Below are positions 1-8,321 of a stretch of 64,000 nucleotides of DNA, in pieces (within the stretch, counting starts at the first letter, position 1; each line of letters starts with the position of its first letter). Source of the DNA: NCEH01 sp043195195 (GTDB taxonomy: Bacteria > Pseudomonadota > Alphaproteobacteria > Rhizobiales > Xanthobacteraceae); assembly GCF_043195195.1 (NCBI RefSeq), contig NZ_JBAFWT010000005.1, positions 1 through 64,000 on the forward strand, in the 5' to 3' direction. The notes under the pieces were generated by a model that was not told the origin of the DNA, did no database searches, and saw only the letters and a list, made by a program, of their open reading frames with translations. Both the position numbers and the translations under genes were made by a program.

Positions 1-739
1 AGAGTATACATCCGCTTTTCTCAAATCCATCCAGGAAATCGGGTTCGTCGACCCTATTTTTGGCTTCACGAAGCCGGATCAAGTATCTATTGACGGCGAA
101 AATTATCGTGAAACGATTTCTGCCCATGGGCACAACGCCCGTATCAGGGCAATCCTCCGGATTTTCACCGATGAGATGCTTTCGCGCGGACCTTCCGCGC
201 GTGTTTACGCTCCGGAGAGTCTCACTTCATTCGCGGATACGCTCAGAATGCTGCCACCCGACTTCGTCGGCAGCGAATATCTTCCCACCGTCTTGGAGCG
301 CGCCCGCCACCCGGGTGTGCTGCACCAGGACGTCATGAACCTCTCGTTCGAGGATGCCGCGTTCGACCTCTACATCACCTGCGAAGTGCTGGAGCATGTG
401 CCAGATATCCGCGCCAAGCTGCGCGAGAGCCGGCGGGTGCTGAAGTCGGGGGGCAAGCTGATCGGCACCTTCCCGTTCCACTACGGTTCGTACCAATCCC
501 ATACCAAGGCGATCCTCAAGGACGGCCAGATCGTTCACCTGACCGAGCCAGAATATCACGGCAATCCCGCGGATCCGGCCGGGGGCAGCCTCGTCTTCAC
601 GATTCCCGGCTGGGAAGTGGTGGAGTGGGCGAAGGAAGCAGGTTTCTCAAACGCCTATTTCGTCGCTAGCGGCTCGCGGCTGCACGCCATCCGCGCGGCG
701 GAACTGGCGGTGGTCCTCGCCTTCGTGGCGGAGGCCTAA
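1..739 (+). CDS. SAM-dependent methyltransferase, 5'-truncated by window edge
   Basis: The frame is open from base 2 to the TAA at 737-739, giving about 245 residues without a start, so the N-terminus lies outside the window. The C-terminal half has the class I methyltransferase pattern: a motif reading EVLEHVPD about 130 residues in, then a RRVLKSGGKLIGTFPF strand typical of the post-motif-III region of Methyltransf_11/23 proteins. The upstream part (ENYRETISAHGHNARIRAI) resembles methyltransferases found in glycan or surface-polysaccharide clusters. The substrate cannot be told. An internal ATG at 176 is possible, but the open frame and conserved-looking sequence before it argue for the longer protein. 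It is convergent with the zapA/6S locus. Confidence 0.7.
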   Translation, partial: EYTSAFLKSIQEIGFVDPIFGFTKPDQVSIDGENYRETISAHGHNARIRAILRIFTDEMLSRGPSARVYAPESLTSFADTLRMLPPDFVGSEYLPTVLERARHPGVLHQDVMNLSFEDAAFDLYITCEVLEHVPDIRAKLRESRRVLKSGGKLIGTFPFHYGSYQSHTKAILKDGQIVHLTEPEYHGNPADPAGGSLVFTIPGWEVVEWAKEAGFSNAYFVASGSRLHAIRAAELAVVLAFVAEA

Positions 740-774
740 TACCAATAGACGAGGAGCGTGGCTCTCTAGCAAGC

Positions 775-895
775 CCGCGCCGCGGCCGCGCGAACCTCTC
801 CCCGCACAGGTCAAGGACCAAGCCGTTAGGAGAAGGCGAGGCTCTTTCCTTGAAGCGAAAAGTCGAGCGAGGGAATAGAGGCGGCGGCGGAAAAC
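775..895 (-). ncRNA. ssrS: candidate 6S RNA (ssrS) downstream of zapA
   Basis: The 205-base gap after zapA holds no convincing ORF but folds on the minus strand into a long rod. A perfect 7-bp arm (TCAAGGA, plus-strand 847-853, with 811-817) is followed inward by AGCC/GGCT (840-843 with 821-824). Outside a large asymmetric internal bubble, CCTCT/AGAGG (877-881 with 795-799) is continued by G+C-rich flanks. A single long hairpin with a central bubble is the 6S shape, and in alphaproteobacteria 6S RNA classically lies just downstream of zapA. Ends are approximate. The usual next gene (fau, 5-formyltetrahydrofolate cyclo-ligase) is absent. A covariance-model search was not possible. Confidence 0.5.
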
Positions 896-944
896 CATTC
901 CGGCCAAAAAAATGAAACGGCTAGCGCCCTGGACGGGAGCGGCC

Positions 945-1328
945 CTATCCCATGCCCACATTGGCGGTCGGCGCGGGGCCGACCTCGCGGGCGAGCTTCT
1001 CCAGGCGCTCGGCCACTTCGACGATGGAGCGGGCAACCGCCTCCTCGCTCGCCTCCATGCGGGCGATGGCGGACGCGCGGGCATCGCGCTGGCCCTCGAT
1101 ATCGCTTTCCAGCGCGCGGATGCGGTTGCGCGCCTCGGCCAACTCGTCGGCGATGGTGACGGCGGCCATGACCGTCAGGCGCTGGTCGCCGATCTCGCCG
1201 AACGCCGTGCGCAACTGGGAAATGCGGGCATCGATATCGCGGGCCAGGCGAATGAGATGCTCTTCCTGCCCCTCGTCGCAGGCCATGCGATAATAGCGAC
1301 CGGCAATGGTGACGCTCACCTGCGCCAT
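945..1328 (-). CDS. zapA: cell division protein ZapA
   Basis: The protein of 127 residues has the ZapA layout: a short N-terminal alpha/beta domain (MAQVSVTIAGRYYRMAC, with the conserved DEGQEEHL segment near residue 18) and then a long helical coiled-coil stretch from about residue 60 to 115. ZapA binds FtsZ filaments in the cytoplasm and cross-links them at the Z ring. The start lies one base after the stop of the DUF4164 gene upstream, so the two form an operon. The pairing zapA/DUF4164 and the nearness of tkt are typical of Rhizobiales chromosomes. Confidence 0.9.
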   Translation of the reverse strand: MAQVSVTIAGRYYRMACDEGQEEHLIRLARDIDARISQLRTAFGEIGDQRLTVMAAVTIADELAEARNRIRALESDIEGQRDARASAIARMEASEEAVARSIVEVAERLEKLAREVGPAPTANVGMG

Positions 1329-1329
1329 G

Positions 1330-1632
1330 CTAACCGCCGTGGGTCGCGAGCACGTCGCGAATCGTGCTCATGGCCACATCCAGGCGGCGCGTGACCTCCT
1401 GCGCGACATCACCCAGTTCCGCGACCTTTTCCCGTGCCGCGTCCAATTCCTCGGCGAGGCGAGCGCGGTCGTTGCCCATGGCATGAAGCTGGGCCAGCAG
1501 CGCCTGCTGATGGCGATCGGCATCACGCCGGCGCTCCAGCGCATCGGTCAAGACATCGAGCGCGGCATGCAGGCGCTGCGTTGCCGTTTCGATGGGACCA
1601 GTCTCAGCCGGACGTTGCTTCAAGGCATACAT
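1330..1632 (-). CDS. DUF4164 family coiled-coil protein
   Basis: A 100-residue, almost wholly helical, charged protein starting MYALKQRPAE. Heptad-like runs of Leu/Ala with Arg/Glu from residue 20 to 95 predict a coiled coil. It matches the small DUF4164 proteins encoded directly upstream of zapA in Rhizobiales; their function is not established, though the linkage suggests a division or cell-envelope role. The ATG at 1632 was chosen because the protein then has the family length; upstream in-frame sequence is proline-rich and not coding-like. A TTGACA-like -35 lies on the minus strand at 1683-1688, but no good -10 is visible. Confidence 0.75.
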   Translation of the reverse strand: MYALKQRPAETGPIETATQRLHAALDVLTDALERRRDADRHQQALLAQLHAMGNDRARLAEELDAAREKVAELGDVAQEVTRRLDVAMSTIRDVLATHGG

Positions 1633-1787
1633 GAAGTTCGAGTGTAGCTGAGTCGGAGGGAAAACCGAGCCATCTTCCCACTTGTCAACGGGAATTAGGG
1701 CGAGCAAGAGACCACGGGGCCGTTTGCCGGGCTGCGCGCCCGCGTGAGCGGCCGGGGGGAAGCTATGGACGTCAGGGGCGGGATGCA

Positions 1788-2360
1788 ATGGTGGCGATGA
1801 GGGGGAAGTCGGCTCGGCCGCGCGATGGACTGAGGGCCCGCGTTCTGCGTGCGGCCCTGGGACTGCTCCAAATCTTTGCGCTGCTCCAGGTCTGGGCGCT
1901 GCTTGCGCCTGCGGCCGCGCAGAGCGCGAAGCCGACCGCAGCATCGGCACAGGCCGGGCAGGATGCGGACGCGGTGGTGCGCGCGCTCTACCAGAATTAT
2001 TTCGACACCGCCCCCGAGGCCGTGGTGAGCTTCAATTATTACGACCCGGCAGCCGCCAAGTCGTTCTTCGATCCGACGCTGGCGAAGCTGTTGGCAGCGG
2101 ACGCCAAGCGCGATGCCGCCCGGCTCGATTTCGACCCGTTCATCGACGGGCAGGAGTTCGAATTGTCGCCGGTCACCTACCAGACCAGGGTGGTGTCGCC
2201 GAAGGAAGCGCTGGTCACAGCGCAGTTCCTGAATTTCGATGAAACCAAGTCGATCGTCTACAAAGTGGTGCGCACCGCCAGCGGCTGGCGCATCGCAGAT
2301 GTTCAATGGGGCGGCGGACGCGACTCCCTGCGGACCCTGCTGGCAAAGGCGGGAAAATAG
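1788..2360 (+). CDS. secreted DUF3828 domain protein
   Basis: The protein has 190 residues. Residues 19-45 form a hydrophobic segment ending in LAPAAAQS, consistent with a Sec signal peptide cleaved near Ala-Gln, so the mature protein is likely periplasmic. The remainder (VRALYQNYF at about residue 64, then DFDPFIDGQ and the closing VVRTASGWRIADVQW) matches the DUF3828 pattern, a small NTF2-like fold of unknown function. A second in-frame ATG at 1797 is possible. It stands alone between the divergent DUF4164 gene and the tkt promoter. Confidence 0.7.
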   Translation: MVAMRGKSARPRDGLRARVLRAALGLLQIFALLQVWALLAPAAAQSAKPTAASAQAGQDADAVVRALYQNYFDTAPEAVVSFNYYDPAAAKSFFDPTLAKLLAADAKRDAARLDFDPFIDGQEFELSPVTYQTRVVSPKEALVTAQFLNFDETKSIVYKVVRTASGWRIADVQWGGGRDSLRTLLAKAGK

Positions 2361-2523
2361 GAGACGGTCGGATCATACCGGCCCCGCCGTTACGGGAAGC
2401 ATTGCGACCCGCGGCGAAAATGCCTTTGCGAACAATTGGCAACAGGCATCGGTCGTGCCGGCGCGACCATGAGGCGCGCCCGGCGGGACGCGTGATACCC
2501 TTGACGTTCGACTTCCGCTGCGT

Positions 2524-2551
2524 TTGACACCCCAAGCAGCACTGCTATCAC
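2524..2551 (+). promoter_or_regulatory. candidate sigma-70 promoter of tkt
   Basis: TTGACA at 2524-2529 is followed after 16 bases by TATCAC at 2546-2551. A transcript starting near 2558 would have a leader of about 68 bases before the tkt ATG at 2626. This placement also argues against the in-frame TTG at 2524 as a start codon. Otherwise the 265 bases before tkt show nothing recognisable. Prediction from motif only. Confidence 0.4.
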
Positions 2552-2625
2552 TGCCGCGCCGCGGCACCAGCCGCTTGGCTCTCATTGCCCACAAGGGCGC
2601 CTTTGGCGCCGGAGACACGCCCCGC

Positions 2626-4614
2626 ATGTCCAGTCGCGAACGCCATGACCGCATGGCCAACGCCATCCGCTTCCTGGCCATCGATGCCGTCGAAGCTGCG
2701 AATTCCGGCCATCCGGGCCTGCCCATGGGGGCAGCCGACATCGCGACCGTCCTGTTCTCCGACATCATCAAGTTCGATCCCACCGATCCCAAATGGCCGG
2801 ACCGCGATCGCTTCGTGCTGTCCGCTGGCCATGGCTCCATGCTGCTGTATGGGCTGCTGCATCTGCTCGGCGTTGAGGGCGTGAGCATCGAGGAGCTCAA
2901 GCGCTTCCGGCAGATGGGCTCGCTCACCCCGGGCCATCCGGAGAATTTCATCACCCCCGGCATCGAGACCACCACCGGTCCGCTCGGCCAGGGCATCTCC
3001 ACCGCCGTCGGCATGGCCATGGGCGAGCGCCTGCTAGCCGCCCGCTTCGGCGGCGAGGTGGTGGACCATTACACCTATGTCCTCGCCTCGGACGGCGACC
3101 TGATGGAAGGCATCAGCCAGGAAGCGATCGATCTTGCCGGCCATCTGAAGCTCGCCAAGCTGATCGTGATGTGGGACGACAATCGCATTTCCATCGACGG
3201 CGCGACCTCCATTTCCGGCTCCACCGACCAGTTGGCGCGCTTCGCCGCCTCCAATTGGGCGACCACGCGGATCGACGGCCATGACCCGGTCGCCATCCGC
3301 TCTGCGCTCGAAGCCGCCAAGGCGTCCGATCGTCCGACCCTGATCGCCTGCCGCACCACCATCGGCTTCGGCTCGCCGGCCAGGGCGGGATCGGAAAAGG
3401 CCCATGGCGCGCCGCTGGGTGCCGCCGAGATCGCCGCCACCCGCGCCGCGCTGAGCTGGGAAGCCGGCCCGTTCGAAATTCCCGCGGACGTCCGCACCGC
3501 CTGGGCTGAGGCGGCGGTCCGCAGCGCCGGGGCGCGCAGCGCATGGCACGAGCGGCTCGCCGCCCTGCCCGCCGCTGACAAGGCCGAGTTCGAGCGCCGC
3601 GTGGCCGGCATCCTTCCCGCCGCGCTGGACGGCGCCGTGAAGGCCGCCAAGGCCAAGGCCGTGGCCGACGGCGGCGCGGTCGCCACCCGCAAATCCTCCG
3701 AAATCGTGCTCGATGCCCTGACGCCGGTGGTGCCGGAAATGCTCGGCGGCTCCGCCGACCTCACCGGCTCCAACAATACGCGCGCCAAGGGCATGAAGTC
3801 GGTCACTCCGGACGATTTCGCCGGCACCTTCGTGCATTGGGGCGTGCGCGAGCACGGCATGGCGGCCGCCATGAACGGCCTAGCCCTGCATGGCGGTATC
3901 ATCCCCTATTCCGGCACGTTCCTGGTGTTCTCCGACTATTCGCGCCCCGCGATCCGCCTTGCGGCGCTGATGGGGACGCAGGCGATCCATGTGCTGACCC
4001 ACGATTCTATCGGCCTCGGCGAGGACGGCCCCACCCATCAGCCGGTGGAGCATCTCGCCGCCCTGCGCGCCATTCCCGGCCTGCTGGTACTGCGCCCCGC
4101 CGATACGGTGGAAACGGCGGAGGCCTGGGAGATCGCGCTGAAGGCCAAGGACCGGCCGAGCGCCCTCATCCTCTCGCGCCAGAATTTGCCGATCCTGCGC
4201 AAGGCGGACGACGCCAACCGCACGGCGGAAGGTGCCTATGAGATCAGCCCGGCTTCGGCCCGGGCGCAGGTCTCGCTGTTCGCCACCGGTTCGGAAGTCT
4301 CGCTCGCTGTCGAGGCGCAGAAGCTGCTGGAAGCGCAGGGCATCGCGACCCGGGTCGTGTCGGTGCCCTCGTTCGAGCTGTTCCTCGCCCGCCCGGCGGC
4401 GGAACGTCGCGCCGTGATCGGCGATGCGCCGGCCAAGGTCGGCATCGAAGCCGCCATCCGCATGGGCTGGGACGCAATCATCGGCTCGGATGCCGCCTTC
4501 ATCGGCATGAGCAGCTTCGGTGCCAGCGGGCCGGCGAAGGAACTCTACAAGCATTTCGGCATTACGGCTGAGGCCGTGGTTGCCGCGGCACTGGCCCAGC
4601 TTCGCCAGGAATGA
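2626..4614 (+). CDS. tkt: transketolase
   Basis: A full-length 662-residue transketolase. It transfers two-carbon ketol units in the non-oxidative pentose phosphate pathway (or Calvin cycle) using thiamine diphosphate and Mg2+. The conserved SGHPG with its catalytic His is near residue 29, and the cofactor motif GDGD...WDDN spans about residues 156-186. The second pyrimidine-binding half contains WGVREHGM, and TGSEVSLA lies in the C-terminal domain. The ATG at 2626 has GGAG upstream and gives the family N-terminus (SSRERHDRMANAIR). It is the first gene of a tkt-gap-pgk-fba block. Whether it serves glycolysis or CO2 fixation cannot be told, as no cbbLS or cbbR is in view. Confidence 0.95.
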   Translation: MSSRERHDRMANAIRFLAIDAVEAANSGHPGLPMGAADIATVLFSDIIKFDPTDPKWPDRDRFVLSAGHGSMLLYGLLHLLGVEGVSIEELKRFRQMGSLTPGHPENFITPGIETTTGPLGQGISTAVGMAMGERLLAARFGGEVVDHYTYVLASDGDLMEGISQEAIDLAGHLKLAKLIVMWDDNRISIDGATSISGSTDQLARFAASNWATTRIDGHDPVAIRSALEAAKASDRPTLIACRTTIGFGSPARAGSEKAHGAPLGAAEIAATRAALSWEAGPFEIPADVRTAWAEAAVRSAGARSAWHERLAALPAADKAEFERRVAGILPAALDGAVKAAKAKAVADGGAVATRKSSEIVLDALTPVVPEMLGGSADLTGSNNTRAKGMKSVTPDDFAGTFVHWGVREHGMAAAMNGLALHGGIIPYSGTFLVFSDYSRPAIRLAALMGTQAIHVLTHDSIGLGEDGPTHQPVEHLAALRAIPGLLVLRPADTVETAEAWEIALKAKDRPSALILSRQNLPILRKADDANRTAEGAYEISPASARAQVSLFATGSEVSLAVEAQKLLEAQGIATRVVSVPSFELFLARPAAERRAVIGDAPAKVGIEAAIRMGWDAIIGSDAAFIGMSSFGASGPAKELYKHFGITAEAVVAAALAQLRQE

Positions 4615-4644
4615 GCCGCAAGCTGCTGTTTTAAGGCTGGGCCG

Positions 4645-4688
4645 CCGCTTGCGCGGTCCAGCACTGCAATAGGGCACCGCGCAAGCGG
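4645..4688 (+). other. 13-bp perfect stem-loop between tkt and gap
   Basis: CCGCTTGCGCGGT (4645-4657) and its exact complement (4676-4688) form a 13-bp G+C-rich stem with an 18-base loop. There is no T-run after it, so a factor-independent terminator is unlikely. It sits 31 bases after the tkt stop, inside the 161-base gap before gap. It may stabilise or process the mRNA. Confidence 0.45.
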
Positions 4689-4775
4689 ACCCCACGAATG
4701 GCGTGGCGCGCGGGCGCGGCGCCTTGAATGGTCAAGAGATGGCCAGGCCTGAAGGGTCGGCCAATGGAGGATGAC

Positions 4776-5783
4776 ATGACGGTGAAGGTGGCCATCAACG
4801 GTTTCGGTCGCATCGGGCGCAACGTGCTGCGCGCCATCATCGAATCGGGCCGTACCGACATCCAGGTCGTCGCCATCAACGACCTCGCCCCGGTTGAGAC
4901 CAACGCGCACCTTCTGCGCTTCGACAGCGTGCATGGCCGCTTCCCCGCACAGGTCGTGGTGGACGGCGACACGATCGATTGCGGCCAAGGCAAGATCAAG
5001 GTGACCGCCGTGCGCGATCCCGCGCAGCTGCCCCACAAGGAGCTGGGCGTCGACATCGCGCTCGAATGCACCGGCATCTTCACGAGCAAGGAAAAGGCCT
5101 CGGCCCATCTGACCGCCGGCGCGAAGCGCGTGCTGGTCTCGGCCCCGGCCGAAGGCGCCGACATCACGGTGGTCTATGGCGTCAACCACGAGAAGCTCAC
5201 GGCCGAGCACTTCGTGGTCTCCAATGCCTCCTGCACCACCAATTGCCTGGCTCCCGTCGCCAAGGTGCTGAACGATGCCGTCGGCATCCAGCACGGCTTC
5301 ATGACCACGGTGCATTCCTACACCAATGACCAGCCCTCGCTGGACCAGGTGCACAAGGACCTCTACCGCGCCCGCGCCGCCGCCCTCTCCATGATCCCGA
5401 CCTCCACCGGCGCCGCCAAGGCGGTGGGCCTGGTGCTGCCGGAGCTGAACGGCAAGCTGGACGGCGTCTCGATCCGCGTGCCAACCCCGAACGTCTCGGT
5501 CATCGACCTGAAGTTCGTCGCCAAGCGCGCGACCACAATCGCCGAGATCAACGACGCCATCAAGCGCGCCGCCGAGAACGAGCTGAAGGGCGTGCTGAAT
5601 TACACGCTGGCGCCCAATGTCTCCATCGACTTCAACCACGACCCCCATTCGTCCACTTTCCACATGGACCAGACCAAGGTGATGGACGGCACGCTGGTGC
5701 GCGTCCTCTCCTGGTATGACAACGAATGGGGCTTCTCGAACCGCATGGCGGATACGGCGGTGGCATTGGGAAAGCTGGGCTGA
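4776..5783 (+). CDS. gap: type I glyceraldehyde-3-phosphate dehydrogenase
   Basis: The 335-residue protein carries the NAD(P)-binding GFGRIGR at residues 8-14 and the catalytic motif SNASCTTN with Cys153. It interconverts glyceraldehyde-3-phosphate and 1,3-bisphosphoglycerate in glycolysis, gluconeogenesis or the Calvin cycle, in the cytoplasm. The ATG at 4776 is preceded by GGAGG at good spacing; the in-frame GTG at 4728 adds 16 atypical residues and was rejected. pgk follows after 24 bases, so the two enzymes acting on 1,3-bisphosphoglycerate are co-transcribed. Confidence 0.95.
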   Translation: MTVKVAINGFGRIGRNVLRAIIESGRTDIQVVAINDLAPVETNAHLLRFDSVHGRFPAQVVVDGDTIDCGQGKIKVTAVRDPAQLPHKELGVDIALECTGIFTSKEKASAHLTAGAKRVLVSAPAEGADITVVYGVNHEKLTAEHFVVSNASCTTNCLAPVAKVLNDAVGIQHGFMTTVHSYTNDQPSLDQVHKDLYRARAAALSMIPTSTGAAKAVGLVLPELNGKLDGVSIRVPTPNVSVIDLKFVAKRATTIAEINDAIKRAAENELKGVLNYTLAPNVSIDFNHDPHSSTFHMDQTKVMDGTLVRVLSWYDNEWGFSNRMADTAVALGKLG

Positions 5784-5807
5784 ACGGTGGCTGAGGGAGG
5801 CATCATC

Positions 5808-7037
5808 ATGACCGCCAACACCGCTATCGCTGACACCGACGCCCCCATCACCGCCTTCCGCACCCTCGACGACGCGGACCTCGCCGGAAAGACGGTGCTG
5901 GTCCGGGTCGACCTGAACGTCCCCATGGACGGGGACCGGGTCACCGACGACACCCGCATCCAGGCCATCGTGCCGACGGTGCGGGACATCACCCGCAAAG
6001 GCGGGCGGGCGATCCTGCTCTCCCATTTCGGCCGCCCGAAGGGCCGCGACGCGAGCCAGTCCCTGTCCGCCGTCATGCCGGCGGTGCGCGAGTGGCTCGG
6101 GGAGGCGGTCGGCTTCGTGGAGGATTGCATCGGCCCCGAGGCGGAAGGCGCGGTCTCGCGCCTTCCGCCGGGCGGCGTGCTGGTGCTGGAAAACACCCGC
6201 TTCCATGCCGGCGAGGAAAAGAACGCGGCCGATTTCATCGGCGCGCTCGCCAAGCTCGGCGATCTCTATGTGAACGACAGCTTCTCCACCGCCCATCGCG
6301 CCCATGCCTCCACCGAGGGGCTGGCGCACAAGCTGCCGGCCTACGCCGGCCGCGCCATGCAGAGCGAGATCGAGGCCCTGACCAAGGCGCTGGAAGCGCC
6401 CCGGCGCCCGGTGCTGGCGGTGGTGGGCGGCGCCAAGGTCTCCACCAAGCTGGAGCTTCTGGGAAATCTCTGCCGCAAGGTGGACGTGCTGGTGATCGCC
6501 GGCGGCATGGCCAACACGTTCCTTGCCGCGCAAGGCCACGGCGTCGGCAAGTCGCTGTGCGAGCACGACCTCGCCGGGACGGCCCGCGAGATCCTGGACA
6601 AGGCCAAGGCGCGCGGTTGCGAGATCTTGCTGCCGGTGGATGTGGTAGTGGCGAAGACCTTCGCCGCCAACGCCCCCCATCGCGTCGCCGGGATCGATGA
6701 TGTCGGCGCCGACGAGATGATCCTCGATGCCGGCCCGGCCACGGTCGAGCTGGTGAAGCGCAAGCTTAGCACCATGAAGACCGTGGTGTGGAACGGCCCG
6801 TTCGGCGCCTTCGAGCTGACCCCGTTCGATGCCGCGACGGTGGCGGTGGCGCAGGCGGTCGGCGCGGCGACGCGCGAGGGCCGGCTGATCTCGGTCGCGG
6901 GCGGCGGGGATACCGTGGCCGCGCTCAACCACGCCAAGGCGGCGGCGGATTTCTCCTATGTCTCAACCGCGGGTGGCGCGTTCCTGGAATGGCTGGAGGG
7001 CAAGGCCCTTCCCGGCGTCGAGGCGCTGCGCCGCTGA
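5808..7037 (+). CDS. pgk: phosphoglycerate kinase
   Basis: The 409-residue protein has the N-terminal substrate-binding signature VLVRVDLNVPMD, the HFGRPKG basic patch, the hinge and nucleotide segment VVGGAKVSTK near the middle, and the C-terminal glycine-rich SVAGGGDT phosphate loop. It performs the ATP-yielding step from 1,3-bisphosphoglycerate to 3-phosphoglycerate (or the reverse). The ATG at 5808 is chosen because GAGGGAGG lies just upstream; an in-frame GTG at 5787 would overlap that ribosome-binding site. An N-terminal stretch of about 17 residues before the conserved core is slightly longer than in many orthologues. Confidence 0.95.
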   Translation: MTANTAIADTDAPITAFRTLDDADLAGKTVLVRVDLNVPMDGDRVTDDTRIQAIVPTVRDITRKGGRAILLSHFGRPKGRDASQSLSAVMPAVREWLGEAVGFVEDCIGPEAEGAVSRLPPGGVLVLENTRFHAGEEKNAADFIGALAKLGDLYVNDSFSTAHRAHASTEGLAHKLPAYAGRAMQSEIEALTKALEAPRRPVLAVVGGAKVSTKLELLGNLCRKVDVLVIAGGMANTFLAAQGHGVGKSLCEHDLAGTAREILDKAKARGCEILLPVDVVVAKTFAANAPHRVAGIDDVGADEMILDAGPATVELVKRKLSTMKTVVWNGPFGAFELTPFDAATVAVAQAVGAATREGRLISVAGGGDTVAALNHAKAAADFSYVSTAGGAFLEWLEGKALPGVEALRR

Positions 7038-7105
7038 CGCGGTCCTGGTAACTGGCTTTTAGTGTCAAATCGGCCGCACAAGCGGCTTTTCAGATGGGTG
7101 AACTT

Positions 7106-8131
7106 ATGAATACGGCTGAGCTTGACGCGATCGCGCAGAAAATGGTGGCCGACGGCAAGGGCATCCTGGCCGCGGACGAGAGCACCAGCACCATCAAGAA
7201 GCGGTTCGACGCCATCGGCGTCGAGAACACCGAGGACAATCGCCGCGACTATCGCGAGCTGATGTTCCGCACCAAGACGGCGATGCAAGATTATATCTCC
7301 GGCGTCATCCTGTTCGACGAGACAATCCGCCAGAAGGCCAAGGACGGCACGCCGCTGGTCCAGATCATCCTCGAATCCGGCGCGTTGCCGGGCATCAAGG
7401 TGGATGCGGGCGCCAAGCCCCTGGCCTTCTGCCCCGGCGAGACCATCACCGAGGGCCTCGACGGCCTCGGCGGCCGGCTCAAGGACTTTTACGACCTCGG
7501 CGCCCGGTTCGCGAAATGGCGGGGCGTGATCGATATCGGTGCCGGCATTCCGAGCTATACCGCCGTGCGCGCCAATGCCCACGCTCTCGCCCGCTATGCC
7601 GCCTTGTGCCAGGAAAACCAGATCGTCCCGATCGTCGAGCCGGAAGTGCTCATGGACGGCGACCACAGTATCGACCGCTGCTATGAAGTCACCGAATGGG
7701 TGCTCAAGACCGTGTTCGAGGAACTTTATTATCAGCGCGTGCGCCTGGAAGGCATGGTGCTGAAGCCCAACATGATCGTGCCCGGCAAGAAGGCCCGCAC
7801 CCAGGCTTCGGTCGAGGAAGTCGCCGAAAAGACCGTGCGCCTGCTCAAGGGCTGCGTGCCGTCGGCGGTTCCCGGCATCGCCTTCCTCTCCGGCGGCCAG
7901 TCGGACGAGGACGCCACCGCCCATCTCGACGCCATGGTGAAGCTGGGCGGCCTGCCCTGGAAGCTCACCTATTCCTACGGCCGCGCGCTCCAGGCAGCGC
8001 CGCAGAAGGCGTGGTCCGGCAAGGCCGAAAATGTCGGCGCCGCCCAGGCCGCCTTCACCCACCGCGCCCGCATGAATTCGCTCGCCGCCCTTGGTGAGTG
8101 GTCGTCCGAGCAGGAAAAGAAGGCCGCCTGA
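7106..8131 (+). CDS. fba: class I fructose-bisphosphate aldolase
   Basis: The 341-residue protein belongs to the Schiff-base (class I) aldolases, shown by GILAADESTSTIKKRF near the N-terminus and LEGMVLKPNMIVPGKK, where Lys220 is the expected Schiff-base lysine. FLSGGQSDEDA is the C-terminal phosphate-binding signature. It splits or forms fructose-1,6-bisphosphate and, in many alphaproteobacteria, replaces the metal-dependent class II enzyme. ATG at 7106 gives the family start (MNTAELDAIA); ATG at 7094 is in frame and adds four residues, and neither has a strong Shine-Dalgarno. It is the last gene before a strong terminator. Confidence 0.93.
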   Translation: MNTAELDAIAQKMVADGKGILAADESTSTIKKRFDAIGVENTEDNRRDYRELMFRTKTAMQDYISGVILFDETIRQKAKDGTPLVQIILESGALPGIKVDAGAKPLAFCPGETITEGLDGLGGRLKDFYDLGARFAKWRGVIDIGAGIPSYTAVRANAHALARYAALCQENQIVPIVEPEVLMDGDHSIDRCYEVTEWVLKTVFEELYYQRVRLEGMVLKPNMIVPGKKARTQASVEEVAEKTVRLLKGCVPSAVPGIAFLSGGQSDEDATAHLDAMVKLGGLPWKLTYSYGRALQAAPQKAWSGKAENVGAAQAAFTHRARMNSLAALGEWSSEQEKKAA

Positions 8132-8150
8132 GCCGTCTTTCCCAGGCTTT

Positions 8151-8183
8151 AAAAGGCCCGTCCCTACCGGGGCGGGCCTTTTT
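8151..8183 (+). terminator. rho-independent terminator after fba
   Basis: AAAAGGCCCG (8151-8160) pairs with CGGGCCTTTT (8173-8182) around a G/C-rich loop and is followed by further T residues. It closes the tkt-gap-pgk-fba transcript 20 bases after the fba stop. Confidence 0.85.
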
Positions 8184-8321
8184 CATGAGCCTTTTGAGGT
8201 CCTGAAGGGCGGATGGCGACGGCGGCCCTTGCTTTTCCCGCGCCGCTCAGACTAGCCATCGCAAGCGGCCGCGCTTCGTCGGCCGTGTTTTCGCCCGCTT
8301 CTTGGCAGACCGATCTATCCC

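Noticed and set aside
60..338. Separate small gene in the first 340 bases
   Set aside because: It overlaps the methyltransferase frame, which is open from base 2 and has conserved motifs; the alternative product is Ser/Arg/Pro-rich without homology features.
4545..6932. Long open frame of 795 codons on the minus strand across gap and pgk
   Set aside because: High-G+C antisense shadow: the plus strand carries unmistakable GAPDH and PGK proteins, and the antisense product is His/Gly/Arg-rich without a recognisable domain.
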